From Mucilaginibacter gotjawali (lineage in GTDB: Bacteria; Bacteroidota; Bacteroidia; Sphingobacteriales; Sphingobacteriaceae), in NCBI RefSeq assembly GCF_002355435.1, contig NZ_AP017313.1, forward strand, positions 3,658,001 through 3,722,000: a DNA stretch of 64,000 bases. The letters run 5' to 3'. Below are positions 46,711 through 59,660 of this stretch, in pieces. How positions within the stretch are numbered: the stretch's first letter is position 1; every line of letters starts with the position of its first letter. Both the position numbers and the translations under genes were made by a program. The notes under the pieces were generated by a model. The model saw nothing but the letters and a program-made list of their open reading frames with translations, ran no database searches and was not told where the DNA came from.

Positions 46711-48608
46711 TTAATCACTAATAATGATCTTTTCTCCGGCGAATTTTATCTTCCCGGCATCCAGCAGCAACCTGATGACTTCAATCTTTTCCTTTTCGGT
46801 GCCGATATTGGTGGAGGTTACCAGCGAAGCCAGGTCATGGGGGTTGGTACTTAAAACCTGAATTACTTCAGTGGTGATATCATCAAATATTTCTGAGGCG
46901 TGTTGCCTGCGTTTTTCATCCAGGCATACATCGCAGATCCCGCACTTATCAGCATGTTGTTCATCAAAATACGCCAGCAGCATTTGGCTGCGGCATTTTT
47001 TGTGCGTGGCATATGCAAATACAGCTTCCATTTTGTTGCGGTAGGTAGCTTTTCGGTCGTCTATTGCTTTTTGTTGATATAAAGTGCATTGGACTGCTGC
47101 CTGGGTTTTAGCCAGGTAACCTGGGGCATATCCGTTTGCGGGAAATAGTGTAAAATTTTAAACTCCTGCAATTGCTTTAACCCGCTGATCACCTGCTGTA
47201 CATTCATATTGGCCCGCCTGGCGATATCAAATTCCCTCAGTCGGACATAATTTTCAAATGAACCGCCATACGACCGCAGCAACGTTTTGATAAAAGGATC
47301 CCACCCCGGGTTTTGGATCTGAAAATTATACAATTGCTCGTTCCCGACGTCAAACCTGAACCGGGAGGGTAAAAAAACGCTTTCATTAAAGGACAAATAT
47401 TCGTCCATTTCCAAAAACTTAAGCGCCTTGATCGTTTTCACCGGCTCGAGTTTAAAGCGGCTGCAAAAGTCACCCAGGTCAAGGTCAAAGCTTATGCCCT
47501 CGCCTGCCTGGTAAGCCAGCTGGTAATAATTGGCCAGGTAATGATAGGTTTGTTTAATTTCGGCAACAGAAGGGAAATTCATTTCAAACATCCGTTCCTG
47601 TTTATACCGGTCTGCAGCATTACATAATAATACGGCATAAGCTTTGTGTTCATCACGCCCGGCACGGCCGGCCTCCTGGTAATAAGCTTCCAGGCTTTCG
47701 GGCGGGTCCTTATGGATCACAAAACGAACATCGGGCTTATCAATCCCCATCCCGAAGGCATTGGTAGCTACTATAATGCGGTTACGGTTGCTTTTCCAGT
47801 TCTCCTGTTTTTGCGAGCGCAGACTGGTTTCAAGCCCGGCGTGGTAAAAATCGGCCTTAAAGCCGTTATCATTATAATATTTGGCTATTTCAGCTGTCTC
47901 CTTGCGGCTGCGGACATAAACAATACCGCTGCCTTTTACACCACGGGCAATATCAAGCAATTTACGTAGCTTATTTTCATCATTTTGAACCACATAGCTG
48001 ATGTTTTTGCGCTCAAAGCTTTTTTGAAACACAGCCTGGTTTTTAAATAACAGTTTTTCCTGTATGTCTTCCCTTACCTCGGATGTTGCTGTGGCTGTTA
48101 AGGCGATAACCGGCACATCAGGATGGAGTTCCCGCAGATCGGCAATGTGCAGATACGGCGGCCTGAAATCGTATCCCCATTGGGAGATGCAGTGCGCCTC
48201 ATCAACGGCAATCAGGTTCACCTTCATATATTTGATCCGTTCACGCACCAGCTCAGAAAGCAACCGCTCGGGCGACAGGTACAAAAATTTCACCGGGTTA
48301 TAAATGCAATTATCCAGCGCAATATCGATCTCCCGCTTGCTCATCCCCGAAACCACCGACACCGCTTCAATACCTTTGGCCTGCAGGTTTTCTACCTGGT
48401 CTTTCATCAGGGCAATCAATGGCGAAACAACAATGCAGATCCCCTCTTTTGCCAGCGCGGGCACCTGGAAACAAATAGATTTACCCCCTCCGGTCGGCAA
48501 CAGCGCCAGCGTATCTTTCCCTGCTAACACGGCATGGATGATCTCCTCCTGCATCGGGCGGAAGTGATCGTGGTTCCAATAGTGTTTCAGGATCTGGTGG
48601 ATGGTCAT
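46711..48608 (-). CDS. recQ: RecQ family ATP-dependent DNA helicase (apparent -1 frameshift)
   Basis: Two frames make one protein of about 632 residues. The first 515 residues hold the helicase: LLPTGGGKSICFQ (Walker A), VDEAHCISQWGYDFRPPY (motif II with the aromatic-rich loop), ALTATAT (III), VYVRSRKE (IV), NAFGMGIDKPDVRFVIH (V) and YYQEAGRAGRDE (VI). The frame then stops after YINKKQ. The continuation IDDRKATYRNKMEAVFAYA, the zinc-binding CRSQMLLAYF...CGICDVC and a winged-helix tail lie in the -1 frame. One added A in the A5 run at 47068-47072 restores the frame. The final HRDC-like domain of E. coli RecQ is absent. Role: repair and recombination. Confidence 0.9.
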
Positions 48609-48757
48609 ATTTTATTTCGGATTTCGTCCGCCAATGGGCGGATCGGATTTCGTTCATCATTAACTAAAATGTCGATTTGTAAAGATAAATTTGAAATCCG
48701 ACTTTCGAAATTTATACAACATCAATAATTTATGGTTAAATTTGTTTAAAACGCAAG

Positions 48758-49003
48758 ATGATGCAAACTACGCAAATCCGCCAAAAACTGCATGAATGTG
48801 TTGACAATAGTGAGGAGAAACTATTAAAACTTATGCTGGCATTGGCGAAGGAGTATAATGAGGACGAAGATCTTGAATTTGAGTTCACGGCAGAAGATAT
48901 TAAGGTATTGGATGAACGAAGAGCAAAACGATTGAGCGGTGAAAGCAGTTTACACAGTTGGCAGGAAGCCAAAGATATCATCACCGGTAAGAAACCTATG
49001 TAA
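48758..49003 (+). CDS. Antitoxin of a RelE/ParE-type module
   Basis: 81 residues, very acidic in the middle (YNEDEDLEFEFTAEDIKVLDERRAKRL), ending DIITGKKPM. The C-terminal half resembles the addiction-module antitoxin class found with RelE/ParE toxins. The stop codon overlaps the ATG of the toxin gene (TAATG), so translation is coupled. TAAATTTG at about 48737 could be a -7 element. An alternative start is Met2. Confidence 0.75.
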   Translation: MMQTTQIRQKLHECVDNSEEKLLKLMLALAKEYNEDEDLEFEFTAEDIKVLDERRAKRLSGESSLHSWQEAKDIITGKKPM

Positions 49004-49280
49004 TGGCCTATAGCCTGTTTATCCCAAAAGAAGCGATCATAGAAGTTCGCGAAGCATTTGAATGGTATGAGGGCAAAAGCAAGGTCTTGGCTATGAATTA
49101 ATAAAAGAAATAGAAGCCTGTTATCAAATCATCGGTGATCACCCGGAGCGGTATTCTTATATTAATCGGCAATACAGGCGCATAAGAACCAGGCGTTTCC
49201 CCTATCTTGTGGTATTTGAAATTGAAGACAATAATATTATTGTTAATAGTGTACGCCATATTAAACGGAAACCCCGATAA
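49003..49280 (+). CDS. RelE/ParE-type toxin (apparent -1 frameshift)
   Basis: Starts at ATG 49003 (MAYSLFIPKEAIIEVREAFEWYEGKS), then runs into a premature stop. One extra G at about 49081 (GCAAGGTCTT to GCAAGGGTCTT) restores LGYELIKEIEACYQIIGDHPERY, YRRIRTRRFPYLVVFEIEDNNIIVNSVRH and IKRKPR, a full ParE/RelE-like toxin of about 92 residues with the typical RRFPY strand and basic C-terminus. As written the gene is broken; it may be an assembly error or a true inactivation. ParE-type toxins poison gyrase, RelE-types cleave mRNA; which applies here is unclear. Confidence 0.75.
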
Positions 49281-49360
49281 GCGGAAGATAATTTCAGATT
49301 CCGACTTCCAAAGCCCCAAGTCCTATATTATTTTTAACTTCGCGGCGTTAACAACATCAT

Positions 49361-52594
<3,234 letters not shown>

Positions 52595-53063
52595 GTTTTG
52601 ATTTCGGATTTCGCCTGCCAGCCGCAGGATGGGATTTAAAATTTCAGCATTGCCAACATCCATAAATTTGCTTACTGGTGTTCCATGAAACGGTGGTACA
52701 GGTGGTACGGAGGAACAGCAGTGAAAAAAATCTGCATAAGCAGGGAAATTTAATAAAAACCGGCGAAGAACCGGCATGTCAGGCAAGCCATGGCCGATTC
52801 GATGGCCCTGTATATCAAATAATCCCTCCAAAACCCCCGTTCGTATCTGCAAAATCCTTTTTGGTGTAATAATTGATTTTATACGGAACCAATACGTTAT
52901 TTTTAGAAAAGTTTAATAAACCAGGCCACTGTTAATTTGCTTTGTCTGATGCTTTGCATTATGATTAAGCTTCAATATACGACAGCACTTGTCAGTTTTT
53001 TTAACGTAACACATTATAAAATCTATATAAAACCTATACTTTATAAAATCTTTACTCCAACAG
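52595..53063. other. Intergenic region upstream of the peptide-associated locus
   Basis: 470 bases without a supported gene. 52597-52640 has an ATTTCGGATTTCGCCTGCC word with a GGATGGGATTT partner. 52670-52720 has GGTGGTACAGGTGGTACGG. 52838-52906 is copy A of the locus motif described separately. Confidence 0.5.
52838..52906 (+). promoter_or_regulatory. Locus-specific upstream motif, copy A
   Basis: CGTTCGTATCTGCAA, 8 bases, TTGGTGTAATAA, 24 bases, then TATTTTTAG. Copies B (57139-57204) and C (57478-57545) keep the same blocks and spacing. The last block resembles a diverged Bacteroidota -7 box and the middle one covers the -33 region, so this is probably a promoter under a shared regulator. 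It lies 158 bases before the MG2-like gene. Confidence 0.6.
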
Positions 53064-55534
53064 ATGAAAAAATCATACACATACCTTATTTTACTGTGTA
53101 TTTTATTTCATGCATCCTTTGCAAACGCACAACCTATTTCATTCCGGTTGGATTCAGTAAGGCAAAAATTAACAGCAGCAGTAGCAGATTATTACAAACG
53201 GTACCCGCAGGAGAAGATCTTTTTGCATACTGATCAAAACGTCTACGTCGGTGGACAAACCATTTGGTATAAAGCTTATGCACAGGCTTTTGGGAAACCC
53301 AGTATGCTTAGCGGGGTGGTTTACGTACGTTTATCGGATGCCCGAGGCCGGCTGATTAAACAGGATATGCTGCCGCTGAAAAATGGCACCGCCCATGGCA
53401 ACATAGATTTGCCGGACACCCTGCCCACCAGCCGGTATCAAATGCGGGCTTTTACATCGTGGATGTTGAATTTTGATGATGATGGTATTTATCATCAGGA
53501 CCTCTATATACAGAATACCCGTACACCCGTTAGCAAGATACCGGAAACAAACAATGTTAAGGCTTATCGGATTAATTTCTATCCCGAGGGCGGCGACCTC
53601 GTGGAAAGCAATCTGTCTGGTATTGCCTTTAAAGCGACGGATGAGCGTGGGTTACCTGTAAAAGTTTATGGCACCGTACTGAACGATAAAAAACAAATGG
53701 TCGCAAAATTGGCAACCGTGCACGATGGCTTGGGTAGTTTTGATCTGAAAACAGATGCCAACGAAACCTATACCGCAAAGGTTCATTTTCCGGATAGCAG
53801 CGTACAAACTATTGCTTTACCAAAAGTAAAAAAGACAGGTGCCGTCCTGCGCATTATCGCAAACACAACAACCGAATTGGAGGTGATGATCATTTACCAG
53901 GGCCAGCAAGGTAGCTATAAAGATATTATTGTAGCCGCTGTACAAAATAATGGTATATGCGGCACTTACCCTTTACAATTAAGTCGCGGTGCAAATGTGT
54001 TCAGTTTTAAAAAAAGCAGCTTTTCAACCGGGGTCCTCCGGTTAACCGTTTTTGACGAACGGGCATTACCGCTTGCCGAAAGACTGGTTTATATTAACAA
54101 TAATGACCAGCTTAATCTTTCCGCACAAAAAGACACGGTAAGTTTTAACCCGAAAGGTAAAAATGTATTTACGCTGAATTTAAAGGGCGGCGATAATCAA
54201 CCTGTAAAGGCAAACCTGTCTGTGGCTGTAACGGATGCCGGAATGGGGCCTGAGCCTGATAATAATATCTGCTCTTACTTCTTAATAAGTTCCGAGTTGC
54301 ATGGCTACATTCATCAGCCGGCCTATTACTTCAGCAACAATAGCGATACGCTAAAACAGCAACTTGACCTGGTAATGTTAACCAGCGGCTGGCGGCATTT
54401 TAAATGGGATACGGTATTTAATGACAAACCCCGCCCATTAAAATATGCTTTTGAACACACGCCTGTGATAGCCGGCAAAATTAAAAATTATAACCAGAAG
54501 GACGACCTTCAGCTAAAAATGCTGATTACAAACAGCGATTCCAGTAAAAATTTAGTTATTGCAGAACCTGATAGTACAGGTGTTTTTATATTAAAAGACT
54601 ACGACCGGGCAGGCACAGCAAACATCAGTTACGAAGTAGTAAATAAAAAAAATAAAAGACAGTCCGTAAAAGTGGCCTTTTTTAAGCGGGATGTAGACAG
54701 TGTGCAATTTATGGCCAGCCTCAGAGACACCACCATCATTCGGAAACCAGTAATTAGCCCTGCCTATATAGAAAATGCTAAAGCCGAACAACAAGCGCGT
54801 TTGAACAGCGGGGGGATTATTTTAAAAACCGTAAATATAAACGAACGGAAATTAAGCCCTACCGAAATACTGATTAAAAATCATGTACAGCATCTTGAAA
54901 CTGACCATGCCTACACCCTTGACCTGGCAAATGCCCCCTCAATACCTCCGGGGAATATCATCACTTTTATTAACGGAAAGTTTCCGGGCTTAGTGATTAC
55001 ACCCTCTACAGATGGGCAGGGTGCAAGTAACTTCACCTATCATGGGCCAAGTAGCCTTATGTTGGGTAAGACGGGGCCGGACCAAGTACCTAACGAACCA
55101 TATTTTTACATTGATGAGGCATCAGCGACAATTGGAGAAGTAATAAATATTCCTTTAGATGACGTAGCCCTGATACGTTTTGCGCCGCCACCTGTTTGGT
55201 TTGCACCGGGAAATGGCGGCCCTACAGGTGCTTTGTTAATTTACACTAAAAGGTTTGGCGATGAGAAAAAGAGGAACCACTCAACTTTTGATCAATATTC
55301 ATCAATGGCTATAGTGTAACACGAGAGTTTCTATCAACTGATTACAGCTTTTCAACACAAAACAGGCACGCTGATTATCGTACTACTTTGTATTGGAACC
55401 ATGATTTAACCACGGATGAGCATGGAAATATTAAAATACATTTCTACAACTCAGACAATGCAAAAAAGTACCGGGTTATTGTACAGGCAATGGCTGCGGA
55501 TGGCAAAATAGGGTGTTTGAATGTGGTGTTTTAA
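53064..55534 (+). CDS. Secreted MG2-like/TonB-plug-like protein, paralogue 1 (apparent -1 frameshift)
   Basis: The annotated frame gives 751 residues and ends MAIV-stop at 55319. The following DNA in the -1 frame continues GYSVTREFLSTDYS, DYRTTLYWNHDLTTDEHGN, KKYRVIVQAMAADGKIG and ends at 55534, so the full protein is about 823 residues with one base missing near 55270-55305. Signal peptide ends SFANA. Residues 45-150 resemble the MG2 domain of alpha-2-macroglobulins (EKIFLHTDQNVYVGGQTIWYKAY, SRYQMRAFTSWMLN). From about 620 a TonB-receptor-plug-like segment follows (ILKTVNINERKLSP, LIKNHVQHL). It is probably a periplasmic or surface protein that handles peptides or polymers. Its true partner is unknown. 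Confidence 0.75.
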
Positions 55535-55641
55535 GCAGCATTTAAAAAACACAGAAAAATATGCCCGCTGATTAATATTAAAACATGTACCATAAAGGTC
55601 GGGGATACCGGCAACGCTTAATCATGGTTTTGCAACATTAA

Positions 55642-57109
55642 TTAGTCGTCCCTTAAAAATGATTTAATTTGTTGATAATCAACAAGATGTTAATAATATT
55701 TATTTCTATAATCTGCAAGTTTTTCAGAAATTAGTGTAAAAGCTTGCAGATATTTATGCTTAATAAACCAATAAATACAGGACAGCTGAGTTTTTTACAG
55801 CCAGGCTTAAAAGAGCAATTGTCCAATAAACACCCTTTATACTTATTAGCTGATCAGATTAATTGGTCTTTGTTCGAGGAGAGCTTCAGGAAACATTATA
55901 AGGAGGACTTTGGCAGGCCTGCCAAACCGATCCGGTTGATGGTAGCCCTGCTGATGCTGAAGCATATCCGAAACCTGAGTGATGAAAGCGTGGTGGAGCA
56001 ATGGTCAGAAAATGCTTATTATCAATACTTTAGTGGAGGGCAAACCTTCACAGCAAAAGAACCTTGTGAGGCCAGCGAACTGGTACATTTCCGTAATCGC
56101 ATTGGGGCAGCAGGTATAGAATTAATTCTGAAGGAAAGTATCCGCATAAACGGCAAGGATGGCAAAGAAGACAGAGCAAGCATTGACACCACCGTTCAGG
56201 AAAAGAATATCACTTACCCTACCGATAGTAAACTGCACCGGAAGATTATTAAAAAGTGCGTAAGCATTGCCCAAAAGGAAGGGATAGTGCTTCGTCAGAG
56301 CTACAGCCGCACTTTAAAGAAGCTGGGCATTGATCAGCGATTCAGAAACCACCCTAAAAATGGTGCAAAAGCGCGTAAAGCGGATAAAAAAGTAAAAACA
56401 ATAGCTGGCAGACTGGTAAGGGAACTGCAAAGAAAACTACCTGCAGAAAGCTTTAGTGATGAGCTGGATTTATTTCAACGGGTACTCCGGCAAAAACGGC
56501 AGGACAGCAATAAAATCTATAGCCTTCATGAACCAGATGTAGTATGTATCAGCAAAGGCAAAGAACATAAGAAATATGAATTCGGCAGCAAAGTATCCAT
56601 TACCGTTACCCAAAACAGTGGCGTGATCATCGGGGCGCTGAACATTCCCGGCAATGATTATGACGGCCATACGCTGGATGCTGCCCTGGAACAACAGCAA
56701 AGACTTACCGGACACACGCTCAAAGAAGCATTTGTGGACCGGGGGTACCGGGGAAGAAAAGAGGTGCACGGAACCCTTATTCATACCCCAAAAACATTTA
56801 GCAGTAAACTAACAAGTTATCGCAAGAACAAATTAAAAGAAGGCTTCTCAAACAGGGCGGGTATTGAACCTAAAATAGGCCATCTGAAAGCCGATCACCG
56901 TTTAAGTCGTAACTTTTACAAAGGAATTAAAGGCGATACGATCAATGTAATGCTCGCCGCAGCTGCCATGAACTTCAAAAGAATGATGAATATCTGGAAA
57001 GACAACCTTTTGGCACTTATTTTTCGCCTTATTCAGATTTTTACAGCATCTGCTACTCGCCCGAATTATTCATCCGTCATTGTTTATTGACTTTTTAAGG
57101 ATCGACTAA
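55642..57109 (+). mobile_element. IS5-like insertion sequence
   Basis: Terminal inverted repeats: left TTAGTCGTCCCTTAAAAA (from 55642), right end reverse complement TTAGTCGATCCTTAAAAA (to 57109), with one to two mismatches. Both sides are flanked by TTAA (55638-55641 and 57110-57113), a likely 4-bp target duplication; since ATTAAT surrounds both ends the exact boundary can shift by a base or two. One transposase gene fills it. It separates paralogue 1 from the peptide remnant. Confidence 0.88.
55756..57090 (+). CDS. IS5-family DDE transposase
   Basis: About 444 residues from the Met at 55756 (MLNKPINTGQLSFLQPGL); an ATG at 55744 adds four residues. The N-terminal DUF772-type domain (RPAKPIRLMVALLMLKHIRNLSDESVVEQWSE) is followed by a DDE core: Asp in ASIDTTVQEKNITYP, Asp in AFVDRGYRGRKEV and Glu in GIEPKIGHLKADHRLSRN. 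All key residues and the frame are intact, so the element could be active. A basic insert between the first and second Asp (KNGAKARKADKKVK) is typical of the longer IS5/IS1182-like members. Confidence 0.92.
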   Translation: MLNKPINTGQLSFLQPGLKEQLSNKHPLYLLADQINWSLFEESFRKHYKEDFGRPAKPIRLMVALLMLKHIRNLSDESVVEQWSENAYYQYFSGGQTFTAKEPCEASELVHFRNRIGAAGIELILKESIRINGKDGKEDRASIDTTVQEKNITYPTDSKLHRKIIKKCVSIAQKEGIVLRQSYSRTLKKLGIDQRFRNHPKNGAKARKADKKVKTIAGRLVRELQRKLPAESFSDELDLFQRVLRQKRQDSNKIYSLHEPDVVCISKGKEHKKYEFGSKVSITVTQNSGVIIGALNIPGNDYDGHTLDAALEQQQRLTGHTLKEAFVDRGYRGRKEVHGTLIHTPKTFSSKLTSYRKNKLKEGFSNRAGIEPKIGHLKADHRLSRNFYKGIKGDTINVMLAAAAMNFKRMMNIWKDNLLALIFRLIQIFTASATRPNYSSVIVY

Positions 57110-57138
57110 TTAATGAAAAAACGAATCCTAAAAACCCA

Positions 57139-57204
57139 CATTTGTATCTACAAAACATTATTGGCGTAACAAATTGAGCCCCATAAACTGATATGATATT
57201 TTAG
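57139..57204 (+). promoter_or_regulatory. Locus-specific upstream motif, copy B
   Basis: CATTTGTATCTACAA, 7 bases, TTGGCGTAACAA, 24 bases, TATTTTAG. It differs from A and C at a few positions and is one base shorter, consistent with decay. It lies 93 bases before the peptide-core remnant. Confidence 0.55.
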
Positions 57205-57296
57205 GAAAACCAAAAAACAGTAATCTATTTTTTAATTTTTCTGAAGCTATCAACGTGTTATTTTTTCAATCCGAAAGGCCCGTCCCAACCTGCAAC

Positions 57297-57359
57297 ATGG
57301 GCTGCTGCTGCATCTGCGTACCCGGCAGCGGCGATGCGCAATGCTCGTCAGCAGCCTGA
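57297..57359 (+). pseudogene. Remnant of a Cys-rich peptide gene
   Basis: A short frame encodes MGCCCICVPGSGDAQCSSAA-stop, preceded in frame by PVPTCN with no stop, but there is no start codon or double-glycine leader upstream. The density of Cys and the small-residue tail look like the core of a secreted double-glycine peptide. It sits 93 bases after motif B, at a spacing plausible for a transcript that has lost its leader. Its identity as a peptide remnant is inference. Confidence 0.45.
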
Positions 57360-57477
57360 TAAATCTGCCAATATTTTACTTTTGCTATCAACGGGAGCCC
57401 TTTTATTTTTCAACCCCGGTTTGCGCTGTTTACCGGATGTTATCAGTGCCGCTTCTCAATAATATAGCGAATAACCG

Positions 57478-57545
57478 CGTTCGTATCTGCAATAAGCCCG
57501 TTGGTGTAATAAACCAACTGCTATTTACTTTTTTCGCTATTTTAG
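57478..57545 (+). promoter_or_regulatory. Locus-specific upstream motif, copy C
   Basis: CGTTCGTATCTGCAA, 8 bases, TTGGTGTAATAA, 25 bases, TATTTTAG. It is almost identical to copy A in the first two blocks and lies 69 bases before the VKOR gene. Confidence 0.65.
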
Positions 57546-57613
57546 TTAACTGTTAATTAAAACACGAAAGATATTTCCCTAAACCCCTAACCTTATTACA
57601 AAAAACTATACCC

Positions 57614-59206
57614 ATGATCTCCATCTTTAAAATTCAAAACGCGCAGGCGGTAGTCAACCGGCTGCTCAAAAGTTTATCAATTAACGTGGATAACAGTGAA
57701 ATTGGCAATGAGCTGGAAAAGCATCCGGATTACCCCAGCCTGCTGGCCATTAGTGATGTGCTCACTAATTTCAACATCCGGAATTCAGCTTTCAGGATAG
57801 AAGCGGATAAACTGGATGAGGTTCCCTGCCCGTTTATAGCGCATACAAATTTTGAAGCGGGCACCTTTGTGGTGGTGGATAAAATGGACGGGCAAAATGT
57901 GATCGTTTCCAACGAGAAATGGAACAGGCATAAATTAAGCGCTGAGGAGTTTTCAAAAATGTTTGCGGGCGTGGTTTTAGTGGCCGAACGTGCGCCGGGT
58001 GCGGCGCCTGCCAAAACCTTTGCAAGCCTGATGGCCGGCATCAAAACGCCCGCAATTACCGTTGGTGTTGCATTGGTATTTTTAGCGGCGCTTATTTTTC
58101 ATACCAATTATATAGCCACTGCCAGCTGGCAAAGCCTGGCGCTAACCGTTTTTAAAACCGCCGGGCTGGTTACTTCTGTGTTATTGCTCATCCAATCTAT
58201 CGATAGCAATAACCCCCTTATACAGGTGCTTTGTAAAACGCAGGGCAAAACCAATTGCAATGCCATCCTTTCGTCAAAGGCGGCAAAGGTATTTGATGGG
58301 CTGAGCTGGAGCGAGGTAGGCTTTTTTTATTTCGCAGGCACATGGGCCCTGCTTTTGTTTGGCGGCGGTTCAGCCGCCATATGGCAGGTGCTGGCCCTGT
58401 TAAATTTTGTCAGCCTGCCCTATACGGTTTATTCCATTTATTACCAGGCGCGCGTAGCCAAACAATGGTGCACCTTATGCTGTATCGTACAAGCTTTGCT
58501 CTGGCTGGAGTTTATTGTTTTAATAACAACATTTTCAAAGCCCTCCCTGCCGGGGAGGGTTTGGGAGGGGCTTACCACCATGTTTATTTGCCTGGTATCC
58601 CCGGTCATTTTATGGCTGATCGTAAAACCGTTATTGTTAAAATTGCAGCAATTACAACCGCTTAAAGACCAGCTGCGCAGGTTTAAATATAATACCGAAC
58701 TGTTTAATAAATTACTGGGCGAACAACCAAAATACGCCCAGCCCGATGAAGAATGGTGCATTGTTTTGGGCAATCCGCAGGCCGGCAACATCATTACCAT
58801 GGTAAGCAACCCCTATTGCCCCCCATGCTCCCAAACGCATAAGTTGTTGGATGAATTGCTTGAACAGCGCAGCGACCTGCAGGCACGGATAGTTTTTACC
58901 GCCAACAATACAGAAAACGATATAAAAACCCCCATCAGCCGCCACCTGGTAGCCCTAAATGAATTTCCGGATAAAGAAATGGTAAAAAAAGCGCTTAACG
59001 ACTGGTACGAACAAAAACAAAAAAATTACGAATCATGGGCCAAAGCCTACCCGGTAGCTTTAAACGGCGTTGAATACCACAAAATTGATAAACAGAATGC
59101 CTGGTGTAAATTAGCTGAAGTGGCCGCCACGCCTACCCTGTTGCTTAACGGGTATAAACTGCCGGACCTTTACCAATTACCCGACCTAAAATATATGCTT
59201 GAATAG
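57614..59206 (+). CDS. C39-like/VKOR/thioredoxin membrane protein
   Basis: 530 residues with three parts. Residues 1-125 resemble a C39 bacteriocin-leader peptidase (HPDYPSLLAISDVLTNFNI, then a FVVVDK strand), but the catalytic Cys is absent and the His position reads Thr, so it is probably an inactive leader-binding domain. Residues 140-320 form a four-helix VKOR domain with a loop Cys pair (LCKTQGKTNC) and the active-site WCTLCC at about 284-289. Residues 375-530 form a periplasmic thioredoxin fold with CPPC at 402-405 (NPYCPPCSQTHKLLDELL). VKOR-Trx fusions make disulfides de novo using quinone. With a Cys-rich double-glycine peptide as next gene, it probably oxidises that peptide. The leader-docking role is inference. 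Confidence 0.85.
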   Translation: MISIFKIQNAQAVVNRLLKSLSINVDNSEIGNELEKHPDYPSLLAISDVLTNFNIRNSAFRIEADKLDEVPCPFIAHTNFEAGTFVVVDKMDGQNVIVSNEKWNRHKLSAEEFSKMFAGVVLVAERAPGAAPAKTFASLMAGIKTPAITVGVALVFLAALIFHTNYIATASWQSLALTVFKTAGLVTSVLLLIQSIDSNNPLIQVLCKTQGKTNCNAILSSKAAKVFDGLSWSEVGFFYFAGTWALLLFGGGSAAIWQVLALLNFVSLPYTVYSIYYQARVAKQWCTLCCIVQALLWLEFIVLITTFSKPSLPGRVWEGLTTMFICLVSPVILWLIVKPLLLKLQQLQPLKDQLRRFKYNTELFNKLLGEQPKYAQPDEEWCIVLGNPQAGNIITMVSNPYCPPCSQTHKLLDELLEQRSDLQARIVFTANNTENDIKTPISRHLVALNEFPDKEMVKKALNDWYEQKQKNYESWAKAYPVALNGVEYHKIDKQNAWCKLAEVAATPTLLLNGYKLPDLYQLPDLKYMLE

Positions 59207-59305
59207 AGCGCACAAAGATACTTTGGCCAAAAGTAAAGAAGCATGCACTTTACTAATACATGCCGCATGCCGGGCGTTTTCCGGTAGTACTTAAACTTTA
59301 AAAAA

Positions 59306-59506
59306 ATGTTAAATTTAAACAAACTCAGCAGAGCTGAGATGAAACAAATTAAAGGTGGTTACAGACAAACATGTAGTCCGCCAACCCTTATAACGGTTTG
59401 TTGCATTACCCAAACATGGATCCAAGAAGGAAATACCGGGTATATTCTTTATGGGACATCTTGCCAATGTCAGACAACTGTTCCGGCCGGATGTTGGACG
59501 GTTTAG
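59306..59506 (+). CDS. Double-glycine-leader Cys-rich peptide precursor
   Basis: 66 residues. Leader MLNLNKLSRAEMKQIKGG (18 residues) has the LSxxEMKxIxGG pattern of C39-processed peptides. The 48-residue core begins YRQTCSPP and has six Cys at roughly core positions 5, 13, 14, 34, 36 and 45 (TCSPP, TVCCIT, SCQCQT, AGCWTV), enough for three disulfides. It starts 100 bases after the VKOR-thioredoxin gene, the likely oxidase. No modification enzyme or transporter gene is in view, so the export ABC transporter may lie elsewhere. Whether it is a bacteriocin, a signal or another secreted factor is unknown. Confidence 0.82.
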   Translation: MLNLNKLSRAEMKQIKGGYRQTCSPPTLITVCCITQTWIQEGNTGYILYGTSCQCQTTVPAGCWTV

Positions 59507-59520
59507 TCTAAAAAAAATCA

Positions 59521-59556
59521 CCTGGCGAGTTTTTTGAAATTCTCGCCAGGATTTAT
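59521..59556 (+). terminator. Hairpin terminator after the peptide gene
   Basis: CCTGGCGAG, an AT-rich loop, CTCGCCAGG, followed by ATTTATAG. The stem has nine GC-rich pairs, with A-rich DNA before it. The U-tract is weak in this direction. Confidence 0.65.
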
Positions 59557-59660
59557 AGAAAAAGAACCTTTAAATGGTTCCAGTATTGCAATTTAAATTT
59601 AGTTGCATCAGTTTTATGAATGACAAAAATTCTTGATTTCGCTATAATAAATCTGTCTAA

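Larger units (their letters stand above)
57110..57613. other. Intergenic region with two copies of the locus motif
   Basis: 500 bases containing motif B, a Cys-rich peptide remnant and motif C, described separately. Between them (57360-57475) is low-coding DNA. Confidence 0.6.

Noticed and set aside
52937..53233. 98-residue frame overlapping the start of paralogue 1
   Set aside because: It overlaps the signal peptide of the MG2-like protein in another frame and has no coding character.
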